From contig DYIH01000095.1 of NCBI GenBank assembly GCA_020723785.1, positions 1 to 6,403 on the forward strand: a stretch of 6,403 nt of DNA. Direction: 5' to 3'. The stretch comes from Thermaerobacter marianensis. GTDB lineage: Bacteria; Bacillota; Sulfobacillia; DYIH01. The position numbers and the translations under genes were made by a program. Position 1 is the first letter of the stretch, and every line of letters begins with the position of its first letter. Of this stretch, positions 5,663 through 6,403 are shown piece after piece. Under the pieces are notes generated by a model. That model had not been told where the DNA came from. It saw nothing but the letters and a program-made list of their open reading frames with translations, and did not search any database.

Positions 5663-5679
5663 CACCCTTGTGGCCGCCG
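5637..5679 (-). ncRNA. ANTAR-binding RNA element: tandem hexaloop hairpins P1 and P2
   Basis: On the minus strand P1 is GGCGGCCAC (5678-5670), loop AAGGGT (5669-5664), GTGGCCGCC (5663-5655); one more C-G pair (5679/5654) is possible. P2 follows at once: GGGGGC (5654-5649), loop AATGGG (5648-5643), GCCTTC (5642-5637), six pairs of which two are G-U. Known ANTAR target RNAs consist of two hairpins with six-base loops having invariant A1 and G4; both loops here satisfy this. Known targets also have P2 overlapping the terminator's 5' arm, as here (5637-5643). Binding of an ANTAR dimer should hold P2, block the terminator and allow transcription into the second ANTAR gene and capA. The P1 loop could close further by an A-U pair to a tetraloop, but the same ambiguity does not affect P2. 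The element begins about 15 nt after the stop of the first ANTAR gene. Confidence 0.85.
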
Positions 5680-5694
5680 TCGGTTTTCTTCAAG

Positions 5695-6303
5695 TCATGC
5701 GCCGGTATCGCGGGTGTTCCTTGGCACCGCGCCTACGTCGGCGACGGCGAGGATCGTTTCCGCGACCTCGCGCAGGCTCCTGCGGCTGTCCATGGCCAGC
5801 CGGCGCAAGCGGTCGTAGGCTTCGGATTCCCTGAGCCCGAACTGTTCCATCAGCAACCCCTTGGCACGCTCCACCATCTTGCGCGCCTGCAACGTCTCCT
5901 CCAGCCTGGCCACCGTCTTCACCAGGTGGCATCGCTGGCGGAAGGAGGCCACGGCCAGCTCCCCCGCGGCCTGTACGTCGAGGGGCTCGGCGCCGGCCCG
6001 CACCAGGGCCGCCGCCCGGGCGCCCCGGGCCCGTTCCAGCACCTCGTGCGAACCTGACGGGCTGGCCCAAATGACCGGGGCCACCCGTCCATCGGCGAGG
6101 CGGCCGCTCAGCGTCGGGGCCTGGGGGTGGTCGGCGGCCAGCAGCACCAGGTCGGGGCGCAGGCGCCTCGCCAGGGCCAGGGCCCCGTCGACCTCCGCCG
6201 ACGGCGGCCCGGCCACCACCGCGTAACCGCAGTCCCGCATAGTCCGGGAGAGCCCGGCGAGGGCGCCCCCGTGATCGAACATCAACACCCTCAGGGTCCG
6301 CAC
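5695..6303 (-). CDS. ANTAR-domain transcription antitermination regulator with pseudo-receiver (first)
   Basis: A 202-residue cytoplasmic regulator of the AmiR/NasT type. The C-terminal ANTAR domain (about 126-187) reads LVKTVARLEETLQARKMVERAK, then GLLMEQFGLRESEAYDRL and SRRSLREVAETIL, and should bind hexaloop RNA hairpins as a dimer. Residues 1-110 have a receiver-like order (LRVLMFDHGG; RPDLVLLAADHP; APVIWASPSGS), but the phosphoacceptor position is Ala56, so it is probably not switched by phosphorylation. As in AmiR, a partner protein may control it; none is visible here. The start is GTG at 6303, 5 nt after GGAGGGG (6315-6309). No promoter is evident in the 73 nt upstream, so it is likely co-transcribed with the gene ending at 6377. 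It is similar in layout to the second ANTAR gene, but the receiver-like parts differ strongly. Confidence 0.93.
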   Translation of the reverse strand: MRTLRVLMFDHGGALAGLSRTMRDCGYAVVAGPPSAEVDGALALARRLRPDLVLLAADHPQAPTLSGRLADGRVAPVIWASPSGSHEVLERARGARAAALVRAGAEPLDVQAAGELAVASFRQRCHLVKTVARLEETLQARKMVERAKGLLMEQFGLRESEAYDRLRRLAMDSRRSLREVAETILAVADVGAVPRNTRDTGA

Positions 6304-6320
6304 CGAGACCCCTCCAATGG

Positions 6321-6334
6321 TTCACGCTTCACGC
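6321..6334. repeat. Tandem 7-bp direct repeat upstream of the first ANTAR gene
   Basis: TTCACGC occurs twice head to tail on the plus strand (6321-6327 and 6328-6334), just ahead of the ribosome binding site of the first ANTAR gene. It could be a protein-binding site or simple chance; nothing else supports a role. Confidence 0.4.
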
Positions 6335-6376
6335 ATCGCTCCGGGCTTCGGAAGGCGCCTCGCCGACCACGCAAAG

Positions 6377-6403
6377 TCAGATGTCGTAGTACAGGAAGAA
6401 CTC
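6377..6403 (-). CDS. C-terminal end of an unidentified upstream gene (partial)
   Basis: The minus strand reads in frame EFFLYYDI followed by TGA at 6379-6377, which looks like a natural protein C-terminus rich in aromatic residues. Eight codons are too few to identify the product. It sits 73 nt before the first ANTAR gene in the same direction and is probably its operon partner. ANTAR genes often neighbour nitrogen-metabolism genes, but nothing here proves that. Confidence 0.45.
   Translation of the reverse strand, partial: EFFLYYDI

Noticed and set aside
5654..5690. P1 hairpin followed by TTTTCTT on the plus strand as a plus-strand terminator
   Set aside because: No plus-strand gene lies upstream that would need it, the T tract is separated and broken, and the minus-strand reading explains the same bases better as an ANTAR hairpin.

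Overview
The window looks like a chromosomal segment of a high-GC bacterium that uses strong AGGAGG-type ribosome binding sites. A high-GC Bacillota lineage (Symbiobacterium/Thermaerobacter/Limnochordia-like) is my best guess. This rests on a CshA-like DEAD-box helicase, a NasT/AmiR-like ANTAR system, an aconitase of the compact bacterial type, and several GTG/TTG starts. The taxonomy is inference only. Nearly all genes lie on the minus strand; one small membrane-protein gene is on the plus strand.

Left part (1-3064, minus). Read in transcription order it holds an AbrB-like antitoxin (3064-2798), an overlapping PIN-domain toxin (2822-2382), a DEAD-box RNA helicase only 34 nt further on (2347-956), and the first 285 codons of an aconitate hydratase (TTG start at 855). 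The aconitase has a plausible promoter of its own in the AT-rich gap and runs off the left edge. The antitoxin has an AT-rich promoter-like region with two overlapping TATAAT boxes. The spacing suggests that antitoxin, toxin and helicase are transcribed together.

Middle (3065-3759). A small four-helix membrane protein lies on the plus strand. Its only good ribosome binding site points to a CTG start codon at 3270. It converges on the gene to its right.

Right part (3760-6403, minus). In transcription order this holds the last 8 codons of an unidentified gene (6403-6377), an ANTAR regulator (6303-5695), a structured intergenic RNA (5591-5679), a second ANTAR regulator (5535-4963), and a CapA-family lipoprotein (4860-3760). 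The intergenic RNA is the main discovery. On the minus strand it folds into two adjacent hairpins with six-base loops, AAGGGU and AAUGGG. Both loops carry the A1 and G4 that mark ANTAR-binding RNAs. The 3' arm of the second hairpin is also the 5' arm of a strong intrinsic terminator ending in six Us. This is the architecture of ANTAR-controlled transcription antitermination.

The simplest reading is a regulatory circuit. The first ANTAR protein, the second, or both bind the leader RNA and let RNA polymerase read through into the second ANTAR gene and capA. Both ANTAR proteins have receiver-like N-terminal domains without the phosphoacceptor aspartate, so they probably respond to something other than phosphorylation.
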